Assembly: GCF_964204645.1 (NCBI RefSeq)
Contig: NC_134030.1
Span: forward strand, 7,374,278 to 7,438,277
Length of the DNA: 64,000 nucleotides
Reading direction: 5' to 3'
Source of the DNA: Tubulanus polymorphus
Lineage: Eukaryota > Nemertea > Palaeonemertea > Tubulaniformes > Tubulanidae
Shown here: in pieces, positions 24,822 to 36,650 of the stretch
Position numbering within the stretch: position 1 is the stretch's first letter
Layout: every line of letters begins with the position of its first letter
Program-made: the position numbers and the translations under genes
The notes under the pieces: model-generated
The model's input: the letters and a program-made list of their open reading frames with translations, nothing else
Told to the model about the DNA's origin: nothing
The model's database searches: none

Positions 24822-25242
24822 GTTTAGCGGGGGACACTGGGCGGTTTTCTTTGGCGAGTTGGTCGCATAAGAAATCATCTGTAAAGTCGCCTAGTGTGTC
24901 AGGGTCGGCCCTTGAAGTCGGCCGACAGAATCACCTGAATGCAACACGGGGTTCAGTTGCTGGTGACTGAACCGCTTGCGTGTCAGGCTTAGCGATTGTT
25001 TGCCTCGAGTGCCATTAACCGGCCAATGACTGTTCTTCAATGGTTCATGTGATAGCAAAATGGCGGCTAGGTTTTTGGAAGGGTGACGCTAGCGTCTGGT
25101 TATTTCACAACAGCAATGCACTCAATCGGCTGATAGTGTAGTGTGTCAGCTACTCTTGGTGATCAAATCAGTGATAAAATCACCAACAAATGAGTTGGGT
25201 GACTGAACCGCCCATTGTGTCTGAGGCTTTATGACTCATTTA

Positions 25243-25275
25243 CCTGATGAACGTACTATATACTAGTCAAGTGAA
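25243..25275 (+). ncRNA. Hammerhead-ribozyme-like core, right arm
   Basis: On the plus strand CTGATGA (25243) is followed by a weaker stem (acgtactatatactagtcaa region) and GTGAAA (about 25269), then gctcgtac. It is the inverted partner of the 24791 motif with a partly decayed stem II. Confidence 0.4.
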
Positions 25276-25331
25276 AGCTCGTACTTTTTCAAATGAAATC
25301 TAGCTAACCTACGAAGTATTATTTGTCTCTA

Positions 25332-25602
25332 TGATTGCTGTTTAGTCTCGCGCACATCCTCGCCAATATTGGATGATGAATTTCTTCGGACCAGCTCAAG
25401 TTCAGCTGGTGGTATCAACTGATTAAACCGATTAAACCGAAATTTCTGTATCAAGTATCGTCATTATTAAACTATATTAAGATGTCAGATATGGCTAGTA
25501 TTACATTGAATGCAGCTGTTTTGTCAGGATTAATTTAAGGCAGGTGCGCGCAGCTGGCTTTAGACAATTGCTTTTCTTCTTTACATTATTAAACAGGTGT
25601 TT

Positions 25603-25652
<50 letters not shown>

Positions 25653-26780
25653 TGACGGTTCTTTATCAAATGAAGGAAAAAATAAGATCATTTCTATCCA
25701 TACATGTACAGCATCGTCCCCGTTCGCCGAACTTAAACACTTTGCTCTGCATTGCTGCTCAGTGTCTTCGGAATCTGTTTAAAAGGAGAATTTAGATAAA
25801 AGAAGCCCGACTACTTCGTCGTCGTTGTAATCCCTACGTACGTACCGTGTTCTGAGACGCTGCTATATTTTCATTCCTCTTCTGAACGGTGTGCGTCATG
25901 CAGCTTCAATAAAGCTTGTTGAACGTAAAAATACGTACATGAAAACTTTTTTTTGTAAATGGATTGCAAAAATATTTCTGTCGAATTGAATTCTCGTAGA
26001 ATGAGTGAAGATAATCTAATCAAAATCTCTGTGTGAAATCATGTATCAAATTATCAAACTCAGATTTCCTTCTTCAAAATCATACTGATGGTGAGAATAT
26101 AGAGGTTTTCCTTAGATCTCACCCCATTTGTTTAAAAGGCACTTCATGTCACAAATGGCACTATGTTCTCAAAAACTGACACTTTCTGTAAAAGAAAGGC
26201 ACAAACTTGTCGAAAATCTTGAAAAAGGTACTGTACTTCAAAAGCGCACTACCAGATTAGAATGCCCTTTTCTAATTACTTTGCCCTGGAAAACTTTGGT
26301 AAGACTCTCATCGGATCTTGCCCCTGGATCTGCGTTGGGTTCAATTCATTAACCACCAGTCAAACCAACAGCTTCCACGTTGACATAGATAGCGGCAGCA
26401 GCAAAAGACGACTGCGCAGTGAAATCTATCTGTTGCTTGGAATTGGAAACGGATAATCCATGATCAATTCAATGATGAGAGGACTGTTTAAAAATATTTC
26501 CCATTACCTTTGCGCCGCAGTGGTCGAGAGAGAGAGAGAGAGAGCGCGCAGCGCAATGACGATATTCAAGCCGCAAAAAACCGGTACAAAATCCATACTA
26601 TACACGCAGACAATGGGAGTACAGAATAAAGGTAATCTGCGGTAACAAGATGGTCGAGTTGTCGTCGTAATTAGATCTTTTTAGATCCCGATGTTGCGAT
26701 GTTACACCGCATATCGATTCAATATGTGCAGTTTATTCCCTACAGTATATACCTCCTCCGTGTGTTTTGTATATGAAACA

Positions 26781-26879
<99 letters not shown>

Positions 26880-27599
26880 GTACTAAATTCGCTCTACCTA
26901 CATGAATCTGAGATATGCCCATATATGCATAAACTCGTAACTCAATGATAAGTCAAAGGCATTCTTCTATATTCGCTACAGCGACGACTTGTGTTGCGTT
27001 GTTCTACAGTATCCAATCTGATATGATATATACATGTTTTGATTGTCGGCAGATGCGGGGAAGATCTGACGGAATTTGTAGCTATATACCACGGTCTTCC
27101 CAGTGCGTCGTTGATCGACTGAAACAGAAATTTGAGGCAGATTCCAGAAACGCCAACTGTGTATAATTCATTTTTCTTTTTTCGGCGAAATTATTTGAAT
27201 AGGTACGTATTAACGTTCCCGACAGATTTGAACACGACAGATAACGAAAAGTCCGTCGGAGAGAGATGACGGTCTCAACTGATACGGATTAGGTAGATAT
27301 CAGACAAAAAATACCCGATGCCGTTTCATCGAAGCGTAGCTTACGAATATACGGCGGAATCGGGTAAAATCTACACGCTGCGATTGCCGAAGATGGTGAC
27401 AACTTTAATACTGAGCTCAATTAATTTACGCAGTGCGAATAAAGCCGGTAATCCCAGTAGAGATAAACTATATTTATGGCAGACGCGTGAAATTAATTTG
27501 TTCAATTGAACCACTTTCAATCAATAATATATAAAAATTGCTTTATGAGTCTATCAAACTGTGCTAATCCTTACTCTGCCAGTGAAGTCAAGTTACAGA
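25332..27599. other. Gene-free stretch with long AT microsatellites
   Basis: (AT)n at about 25608-25649, (GA)n at 26525-26543 and a 92-bp (TA)n at 26787-26878. A 74-codon frame (26128-26352, +) contains a perfect donor match (ttg|gtaaga, about 26299) but resembles no family closely enough to call. Confidence 0.5.
26787..26878. repeat. (TA)46 microsatellite
   Basis: An uninterrupted TA run of about 92 bp, the longest in the window, preceded by a catatatg segment. Open frames across it on both strands are artefacts. Confidence 0.98.
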
Positions 27600-27935
27600 T
27601 ATTTTATGGCCTATCAGACGTGCGTGATAGGAGACCCATGGCCTTAAATTTCAAGCCGTACCTTGAAGGCAGCCAAAATCAGTCCGGCAGTTGGGATTAC
27701 ATCCCTGCAGACGGCGAAGGCTGGTCCAGTGTTTTTGCGGCTGGAATACAGGAAGCTGAAAGAACCAGATCAGAAAGGCTGGAGACCAAGCGCACTAGAA
27801 GAAAGAAAAGGGCAGCAGCGCCTAGGGCGCCTATCACCTTCATGTGCCCAGTACAACCAAACCATTCCAGATTGGCCTCTGTAGTCAGAAGGTGTTCCAT
27901 CACTGCGTCATTGTCCATCTAGACAGAAGGATGCC
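27600..27935 (+). pseudogene. Decayed C-terminal end of a non-LTR retrotransposon
   Basis: In one frame the sequence reads a WDYIPADGEGWSSVFAAGIQ-like segment, then an E/R-rich helix (AERTRSERLETKRTRRKKRA), AAPRAPITF and MCP. This follows the layout of LINE polyprotein tails: W...A.DR..WR..V..G, a basic helix, then a CxxC..F...IGL.SH zinc finger. The finger is split by frameshifts: C-A-Q-Y-N-Q-T-I lies in one frame and Q-I-G-L-C-S-Q in the next. The upstream reverse transcriptase and endonuclease are absent, as expected for a 5'-truncated copy. The clade is not determined. Confidence 0.6.
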
Positions 27936-28370
27936 GACTAAATCTCTTCCCTTCCCCACTTCTATACAAAAGATACTTTTTAAACTTGCGCTTCCCGATG
28001 TATACATCCAACTACCTGGAAGATAAAAGACTTAGAAAAGTTATCCATTAAGATTCAACTTAATTTGTAAACAATCGCACATCAAATGGTATCTAAGAAT
28101 GAGCGTGCAACATGTAGGTTAAACGGCTAGAACAGAACGAAGATAGAATATAACCAAGGTCTTACATCTACCACCCCGTTCTGACTAATGGATTCAATGT
28201 ATGGCTATTTGTGTTTTTACGTGGATTTTCTTTTGTCATGTTATACCACATCGGTTCAGTTACTGGTCAACTGCTGCAGTCTGATTGAACTTCGGAGAGT
28301 TCACAATGTACGTATGACAAGTCATCAACATATTCCCCTGTTTGGCCCGACATTATTCTGCAACTTTATA
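27936..28370. other. Gene-free stretch between LINE relic and TIR element
   Basis: No gene is recognised. Part may be the 3' untranslated region of the LINE relic, but no poly(A) tail or target duplication is evident. Confidence 0.45.
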
Positions 28371-28586
28371 GCCGCGATCACACGGAGACGATTTGGCCTG
28401 GGCCAAATTGGCACCGATCAGGCTCGAGCCAAATTGGCACCGATCAGGAGCGCGCGTTCACACGCAAACCACTCAAATTTGGCTCGGGCATGGTCTGACG
28501 TTTTTGGTCGGGCCAAACAGGCTCGGGCCCATTTGGCACCTGTGTGAACAGTCGTTCCGGGCCAAAAATGCTCGTGTGATCGCGGC
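28371..28586. mobile_element. TIR element (gccgcgat family), copy A
   Basis: The best-preserved ends of the family: gccgcgatcacacg at the left and cgtgtgatcgcggc at the right, a perfect 14-bp inverted repeat. Similarity between the ends then continues less exactly through cgggcc-type words. Both flanks read ttata, giving a possible 5-bp (or TA) target duplication. The 216-bp interior is made of repeated ggctcg.gccaaatt and gccaaat.ggcacc words. No protein is encoded. Confidence 0.8.
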
Positions 28587-31500
28587 TTATAGGTTTTAGG
28601 TTCCCTAGAAATGAGTCTTTTTAGGCTTTGAAATTGACACTAGATCTACGAAGCTGCATTGAATCATTTGTTAGACGGGTTTTCAGGGATTCTTGGCTTT
28701 GTGATAACGAATGTCTGATGAGGATTTGTTCTTCTGATTACGACGGTGTCACCTCTGTCAAGCATGCAGGTGAATATTTTTCTCTCATTTTGTTGCTATT
28801 CTCGTATGCAATGCTGGTCTTTCCTTGATATATAGCCTCGCTCAAACAAACGCCAGTCCCTTCTTATTCAGCCTATACCTGAAACAGACACATCAATAGT
28901 GTTCGTTCATATGTTTTTAAATCAGCTGCTATCACTGGTCCAGATAGATGCAACAGAGTGATTAACTGGCAATCAAAGGAAAGTTTCTCAAGTTTCTATT
29001 CGCACACAGACAAATTTGTTCATTCTCAAATTTAAAACTGACCTGGTCTTTTCGGTCGGTATGAATTGGTCTTTTCTAAAATGGAAATTTAGAACGTTCT
29101 CAATAATGTATTTCAAAAATGGGGCTTATATATATTTACCGGTATCAGCTTGCACGCAGCATGTGTTTCGCATAATTTAACATTCTCTTATTCAAGGTCC
29201 AAATATTCATTTTGATTTCGTGTTTTCATAGAAAAAAATGCAGTTCTCATTCAATATTTTCCTGTCAGCACTGAAGTAATGTGAGTTGTATGAACAATCT
29301 TTGCACTATAGTATTCATTTGCACTTCTTAGAAAAGTACTTGTTCAATTTGATGATGCTTGATTTCTCATGATGGGATTTGTTTGCGTAGTTGACATGTT
29401 CAAAATTATTATTATTCAGTTGAGATTCAGAAACAGGACTTTTGCAATAATATAATGATGACACCGCACAAATGGACAATGGTGCCCAAAATTTGCACCA
29501 AGTGCTATTAAGATATTTGTTGTGCATTGGTGGTGGGAGAAATGTTTGAACATAGTATGAAGCAGATAAGTAATTCTTAGCGCCAGGCAGAATCCAGTCT
29601 ACCTCAGTCAGTGGTAGTAAATGGATGATATTGTTGAGTGGACACATATCAACAGTTGATGTTTCGTAATAGACATCGTTCCTATTGTAACAGGAGTCGA
29701 TGATTTGCCTCATTAGTGTTTTATGATGTAAATTTTACATTTATCTCTGGTTGTGCCGTAGTAAAAAAGCCCCATCTGACTGATGATGCCCATTTGATCA
29801 TACATTGGGATAGAAGAGGATATAGATAATTGCCAGAATTTATATGCCACAGTGGCATAGCCATAGGGGTTCGACGGAGCGCCTTTTTGAGGACATTGAA
29901 TGCTAGCTCAATGATGTATAGATACAGCTCGTACGTAACTCATTATGTATATTTATTGGCTGATGTTGGTCTTTGTAACTTGCTTCAAACATCTACCATC
30001 AACTTCGCCAGTTTGAAAATTCCTGCAACTCCTGAAAATTCCCCCTATGCCATAACTGATGACCGTTTTAACTTCCAGAAGATTTTATATTCTAATTTCA
30101 TTGTCTCAAAACACTCAACCCCTGATATTTCCATTAAAATAGAACTTTTTAGAACAGTAAGTGAAAGAGGACACCTGGATCCACTCGTGTTTATTTCAAA
30201 TCTATCAATTTTGTATTACGAAGACTCGTTTTCTCGCCTATTAAATCGACGTCGTCGATATCATTCGTCTGGTATAGATGTAAACGTTTCCTAGCGAATT
30301 CACGCATACGAAACATGAGCCGCCTCCCCGATGATGATCAGGTACCGTGTTGCGAATCCACTAATGACCAGTCTCCTAGTGTGCTTCATGGAAGTGTACA
30401 AACAGCTGCAACCAATTAAATAAACCTTCCCATCTGAGCTTCATGTCGTCTCAAAACATTCAGTTTATCCAACTTGTAGTATTCCAATATATAGATAGAT
30501 CGGATTAGTTTTCACAACATCAAGGCCCCGTGAACATTTTCACCATTGACGTTTCCATCATTGACGGCTTTTGCCTTATTAATGTGTCTTTATCATTGTC
30601 TGCTTTTAGCTTATTGATGTTTGTTAACATTTCATCTGCTTTGACCTTGTTGATTGTAGTTATCATTTTCGTCATTGCCTATTTTCACCTTGCTGATGTT
30701 TGGCTGCTTTTTTATAATGTTTGCTAGCTGCATCAGTCAGTTGGTAAGTGATGCATGTTGTGTCGAGGGATTTGTCAAGTTTATTCTATCACGTGCCGCA
30801 GCCATTATATATCTGAAGGTTTTCGGCAAACTGGGTTGGTCTTGTAAATGGAGCGAATGAAAACGGATCTCGCCTTTGTAAACAACAGGATAAAAACGAA
30901 TCGAAAGTCGACTTACATCAACCGATTAGGCCATGAATGACTGGCGCCGTCTTTTGAACTAGCCGTAAGCGGCATCGTTGTGTCGTAATTCAAGAAAATA
31001 CAGGCGGACAGATCTACGATGATAAATCGTCTATTCACTAGTTGAATGAAAACTCATCATTTCATGTCTCTCGTAGTAGTTATCGTGGTCTTCTGATATG
31101 GCAGCGGCAACTGCCGGTTTCGTCGTTCTTTGGGGCAAAATACAAGTAATAACCATTCCCCGCGTAATATTAGTACACGCGTGCCTGCCTGCGACGACAA
31201 ATGACCATTGGACATCGGAGCTTTCATCTCAGCGATAAACGAACGTAGAAATGAACGATGATAGATGCTGTCGGTACGTCCGCTAATGATGATAGCGTAC
31301 ATATTAGTAAGGGGGTTTACTTCGCCTCATCTCTTGCTGTCTGTCGTCGTCCGTCAATATTATACATTGTTTTATGGCTGAGACAACCTGGCTATATTCA
31401 TTTCACCTGTGACCTTTAGTAGTGAATGCTATGTTGAAAAATAAGCATTTAAGAGCCACATCCCAATACACTTTAAAGAGAATCGAATAGATCAGAAGAG

Positions 31501-34500
31501 CCTTGGATTTGTGATCTAGAATTGTAGTTATATGAAACCGATAGATCTTGATGGATGACTCAAATGAAATGATAATGATAAGGTGGTTAATATTAGTAAT
31601 CTTTGTCCATCGGGGCTTGTGATTTAGGGATGAGAACATTTTACTTGTATTATTAGAAAAAACTTGTCGCCATTAGTCATGTCTCAGAGTCACTAGTCAT
31701 GTCCTAGTGCATGTTGTTGGTAACAGTGTATAGTATTGACTCAGTTAAAACATGTACGGCTCTTCCATTTTCAGCATAATCAGTTGGGATTGAAATTAAA
31801 TGACGAATTGAAACTTAATCTCATTGAACCATTTTCATTGTATGCAATATATGAAACAGCTGTTGCGCTTACTAGCCTAAAGACCTGTCAACCAATGTCT
31901 ATATGAATACAAATATGCACTAGTTGTTTTAATATTACAAAAGCCATAATTGACAGAATAATCAAAACACTAGTGGGGTGTATCAGGTTGTTGGTTTTCA
32001 CTGAATCAAGCTTTATATCCCGCATTTTCATTTGAGGACTGCGTCACTTGTATGCGCAATTTATCATCCATAATGGAATCCCTCAAGACTGGACCAGACC
32101 AACAGTCATAGCCGAGAAGAGTCTGACCAAGACTAATCATCTCCTAGTACCTGACTCTGGAGGAGGTAACCCGGTGCTTTTTCAGGAATAACCTCTGCAA
32201 GGTTTTTTCATCAATCATTTATCCCCTCCCCTGCAACATGCGAGAGGTTGCGGCAAGGTGCAACAGAGAAATGCCGTTCTCTGGGATGGAACTGCTGCGG
32301 AAGTGAAAGTAAATCTCCTTACAAAGGTTTTCTATCGTGTCTGATCCTGTGTGGGCTGAAAGAGCAGCTTATACATGAGTTTTTGACATAGAGTGTTCAC
32401 CTAATTAGAGCAATATATGTCACATATGTGCACTATTCACCTTGAAGTGTTTTTTTGAATTTGGACCCATTTTTAACCACTCAACCTACTGATTTGGCGC
32501 TATGTCGATTGATGCTATGAACTATGTAAGGATCCTAAAACCTAGGCTACTGTCACATGGAGAGTGAGAAATTATAGGTATGCCTGAAACGAATACAGGA
32601 GGTAGCTATACAGGTAAAGAGCTCAGTGTCCATATGGGAATGGTCGATCAGGTTAGGCTTTGTGTAAACAGTTATCGAGATACTCTTCTGATACCTGTTA
32701 AAAAAGAAAATGACGCGGTAGCAAATGATATTGTGGGTCTCGGATGCAAAACTGAATACGGTACATTAATATACAAAGGATTTGTGGATCCATCATATTT
32801 CATGAACTCCTTCGTGTGTGATTAACCCGACCCTGTGTTTCACATGAAAGCACTAGTCGAATCGCATCATCAGCGTTATCTACGTAACGTTATTATCACT
32901 CGCCCGTCCGTCTGTCCGTGTTTGAAAACTGTTTGCCGTTGAACTCCATGGTTCAACGGTGCCATGGACACAATAGAAAACGACCTGCTGCACCATCCCT
33001 CAACCGCATTAGTATCATTATTCTATAGACATCATCAACGGATGCTGTAGAATAACGTGGCTATTATTAATGCAGTTCCAATTAGTCCAATCCTGTGGGT
33101 CTCATAAGACATAAAAGCTCTATGATCTCTGGAAATTGCTTTGATATGGATTTCATCAGTGATGCAGCGCTGCGGACAATGGCGTTTGGTTTTCTCGCTG
33201 TATACAGGATTTACTGTAATTGGGGTCAGCCCTGGTCGCGGAGCGCTTGAGTTTTGGATATGCTTATTGATAATTATCTCTCTCCTGAATTTCTGTGGTC
33301 ATTACGGAGATTGATCTGTATGTATAGCAGAATCAACATGCACTACATAGAATGAAACTTCGATCTACTTGGAGAAAGATTCAATTTCAGTTTTGGTATT
33401 GTCTAGATCCGTGTAGGCCCGTTAGAATATGGTAGAAGTGTTATTTTTTCGGCTGAAATTGTCATTTGGGCCGGTTGTCAAGCATCCAGTCAACTGAATT
33501 AAATCTGGTTTTAAGGTGTTAAACTAGCCAATTGTCGTGTTATCATTCGTTAGGAAATTGATGTGGGTCCCTAAAATGGTACCTAGTCAGCTTCTGACAT
33601 AGCTTATTTCATCCTACCAACAAACCTGTTAGTGATGATTGAGAAAGAAGCACACTGTTATGTGACAGCTATTTCTTCAATCTCCTTCATTTTGAAAAAT
33701 CGACACTGAACTGCGTTTGCATCAGTGTCTTTGGTTTATGGATTTTATCCGATGAATATTGATATTCGCATTTCTCAAACCCATCGCGTAGAATAATAAT
33801 ATCCGAGCGGGTTCTTTTATCTCCAGTTTAAACTCGATTTGAATTTGCATATATTGGACATTTTCCCAGAATCGTGGCTGCCTGCCTTTATATTGTACGT
33901 GTTAAAATGTGCTACAGGGATACGATGATACAATAGAATATGATATTGAGAAACTGAAATAGGGTGCAGAAGTCAATGAGAGGATTAATGGATGGTTTTT
34001 GACAGGAAAAGAGGATAGGGCCAAGGAAAATGAGGCCGAGATAGGTGGCGAAAAGAGGGATACAACAGAAAATGATTGAGTGAGGACTGGTTTTAGGAGA
34101 TGGAAACAGAAAAGCAATTGGCAGAGGGAAAGAACCAAATGTGGTGACACGAGATGGGTTGTGGAGTCATCAATCTTAACATTGAATGCTAAGAAAATTT
34201 TCATAAAAGGAATGTACAGAAATGTAATTGAAATGTTACTTATTTGTCCTGCCTCCTCGGCAATCTATTATTGTGTCTCCTCTATGAAATAAGCAGGGAT
34301 TTGCATTTTTGAGTAGAGGAATAGATCTCAGTCATCCGAGGAGTATATTTGAACAACAGTATCCATTGCACGCAGCATATTTATCCTTGTAGTGCTTAGA
34401 ATAAACACTAGAGGCCTCATCGCAATCGTGTAAGTGGCTGAGAGAAATATTTTATATAAATAATTTGGTTATTTGAACAGGTTGAATAAATGTCAGTAAG

Positions 34501-35164
34501 CAGATAATTAATAATCATACTACACACAGTTTCTGTTGAGTAATGCATATTTAATCAGCTTGATTATGTCACAATAGGTGACGAACTACATCTGGATGTT
34601 ATGGTAGATGGTACCTAGAACTGGCTCGAAATATCTTAATTGAAGTGATTCCTAATGGATAATGGCAATTTCAAATTTCAGTATTTTTAACAATTTGCAA
34701 GCCCTGACTATACACTTATAGGCTAATTACAGTGATCATGTGTTTTGCATTTTTTTTCAACTTATGATAAATATGCCATCTCTATAAAAGATGAAATACA
34801 ATGCATTCTATTTAAGTTGGTTGTTTGTTGAAATAAATCGCATTTATATCAAGTTTGTGTTGTCCAAATGCTATATACAAATTTAATGGTACATCTTTCT
34901 CTGTACATCTTGCTGCCTATCTCAATGTATGGCAACAAATATTTTGGATTCTGCTCTATTGGTCATCATATTGATGGTATATGTGAGCCAAATGATGACA
35001 GTATGTGAAACCAATTAAATCTTAATTAACACACTGCCAGTGACATAAATACCAGATGTGCCTTCATTCATCACTAGATTCCATGAATAAGTAATGGCTT
35101 TGGTGGACCAATGAGAGCTTCCTATCTCTACATTTTTTGCTTTGCTACTTTTTTTTGCTTAGCT
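28587..35164. other. Gene-free stretch of about 6.6 kb
   Basis: No recognised gene. It contains the two longest chance-level frames near one another: 29315-29713 (-, 132 codons) and 29830-30294 (+, 154 codons, with an ACA|GTAAGTGAA donor match at about 30156). A frame at 32580-32825 (+, 81 codons) is unremarkable. A purine-rich run lies at about 33995-34075. None resembles a family I know. Confidence 0.45.
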
Positions 35165-35376
35165 AATGTTGGTAATAATGTCAAGAGATAAAATGTCGAA
35201 GGTAATAATGCCACAGGTAAAATGCCACAGGTAAGAGTGCTGGAAGAAATATTTCTAAGAAGTGAATATAATATCCGATAAAAACATGAATATATTAATG
35301 TATTGAAGGAAATATTCATAATTTAGCACAAATTCTCAATTTTTCTTCTGGCAACATTACCTGTGGTATTATGACT
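35165..35376. repeat. Short direct and inverted repeats around taatgccacaggtaa
   Basis: The word ggtaataatg occurs at 35171 and 35201, and atgccacaggtaa at 35209 and again at about 35223. The inverted form cattacctgtggtattatg lies at 35355-35373. The unit therefore ends in inverted copies of the same word, consistent with a small fold-back element of about 200 bp. Confidence 0.5.
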
Positions 35377-35962
35377 GCATCAGTTTCGACACACCCCAAT
35401 CATGATGGTGCCAACGTGGTCAACTAACTTATGGTATTACATACTGACATGACAGTCCATTGATAATAATATAACCTTACGTAATTATTGTATAATCCAA
35501 TTAATGAATGAAATATGCAGGTTGATTGAGATTAGATGCGTTTTTGGTAGAGAGAGATGCCTACAGCTGTTCACAGCTGGTCACTTGACCATATATTGAT
35601 ATTTCTCTTTAGCTAACATTGTTCTTGGGCCTAACAAACAAATATCAGGGTGTATTTACACTTCAGCTTAGTAACTCTCATTAGTAGGGCTCTGGTTGTT
35701 ATCTAGCCCACTACCACCAGTTGGATTCACAAGACTCTCACGCCAATAACTTATTTCCGGTGATAACTGAGTTTGGAATATACTGCTCTAGGGAGTCAAT
35801 GTTTTTCTATGAAATCATCTACTTTGTGCCTAATACGGTAGGCGATGTTGTGAGTATTTCTCTGCTGTTATATCTATGTTACTTACAACACTTGAATTGA
35901 TATTGTGCACTTACTATTGAAACTAATTTTGTCAATGCAAATATTTTTTTGTGGACAATGAA

Positions 35963-35963
<1 letters not shown>

Positions 35964-36007
<44 letters not shown>

Positions 36008-36008
36008 A
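35964..36008. repeat. (ATCT)11 microsatellite
   Basis: An uninterrupted tetranucleotide tract of about 45 bp. Confidence 0.97.
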
Positions 36009-36189
36009 TTTTTAAGATTTAAACAGGGCTTGATCAACATAAAGTGGTGGAAATTGTTTCAATCAATTACCCTCCAAATTGTAATTTATGTGATTTAATT
36101 GTTGATAAATCTTGTTTTCAATTCAGCTTTTGATAATTAGTGTATATCGGTCATCAATAAGTATAACCATAACGGAACGAGTAAAATCC

Positions 36190-36270
36190 CACAATAAAAG
36201 AATTAGATGATAAAATGTTTATTAAAACATATAAGAAATATTTCGGGTGGTTACTACCACCCTTCTTCAG
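36190..36270 (-). ncRNA. Hammerhead-like motif in a retroelement-like end
   Basis: Minus strand, 36270 downward: CTGAAGA, a strong stem (GGGTGGT / ACCACCC, 4-nt loop), GAAA, then an AT-rich segment leading to ttttattgtgggattttact. CTGAAGA differs from the hammerhead CTGATGA at one core base, so cleavage is doubtful. The order and the trailing ttattgtggga..ttact words parallel the 48139 motif, suggesting related retroelement termini. Confidence 0.45.
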
Positions 36271-36548
36271 TCTAAAATGACTTGCCAAATACAGTAATAT
36301 GTAATAGATGAAATCTAAGTGACGGACGCTTTGTCACTGCAGCTTGATTTAATTTTTACGACTAAGATTAAGAAATCATAACGATTCGAAAACAACCTCG
36401 TTCACGGAGTGTAACAAAAACACTCAAAATAATGTCAGTGACTAAAGGAACACCGAGAAAATTAATTGTTGTCAATGAAACTGGAAAGATGAAATGATTG
36501 AAATGCTTGTAAATATATCTTTTCCACATTCAATAAATCATCAATGAT

Positions 36549-36582
36549 ATTATTATTATCATTATTATTATTATTATAATTA

Positions 36583-36615
<33 letters not shown>

Positions 36616-36650
36616 TATTATTATTATCATTATTATTATTATTATTATCA
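36549..36650. repeat. (ATT)n trinucleotide tract
   Basis: About 100 bp of imperfect attatt repeats with occasional atc interruptions. Confidence 0.95.

Larger units (their letters stand above)
24738..25331. mobile_element. Nested fold-back element with hammerhead-like arms
   Basis: The outer arms at 24738-24822 and 25241-25331 are inverted repeats of about 85 bp, roughly 80 percent alike. Each contains a hammerhead-like core (see the separate entries). Between them lie repeat ends of another family: gggacactgggcggtt at 24831 and its complement aaccgcccattgtgtc at about 25207, with a further end gtgactgaaccgcttgcgtg at about 24965. This looks like one MITE family inserted between or inside two inverted copies of a retroelement terminus. 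There is no coding capacity. Confidence 0.65.

Noticed and set aside
26128-26352. Candidate helix-turn-helix exon of a transposase
   Set aside because: A short LSVKERHKLVENLEKG segment is faintly reminiscent of transposase DNA-binding domains, but there are no TIRs or further domains nearby.
26691-26948. Tyr-Ile repeat protein on both strands
   Set aside because: Artefact of the (TA)46 microsatellite; the same applies to 19763-20080 and 25544-25795.
29315-29713. 132-codon minus-strand frame
   Set aside because: Length is at chance level for the window and no motif, signal peptide or splice context supports it.
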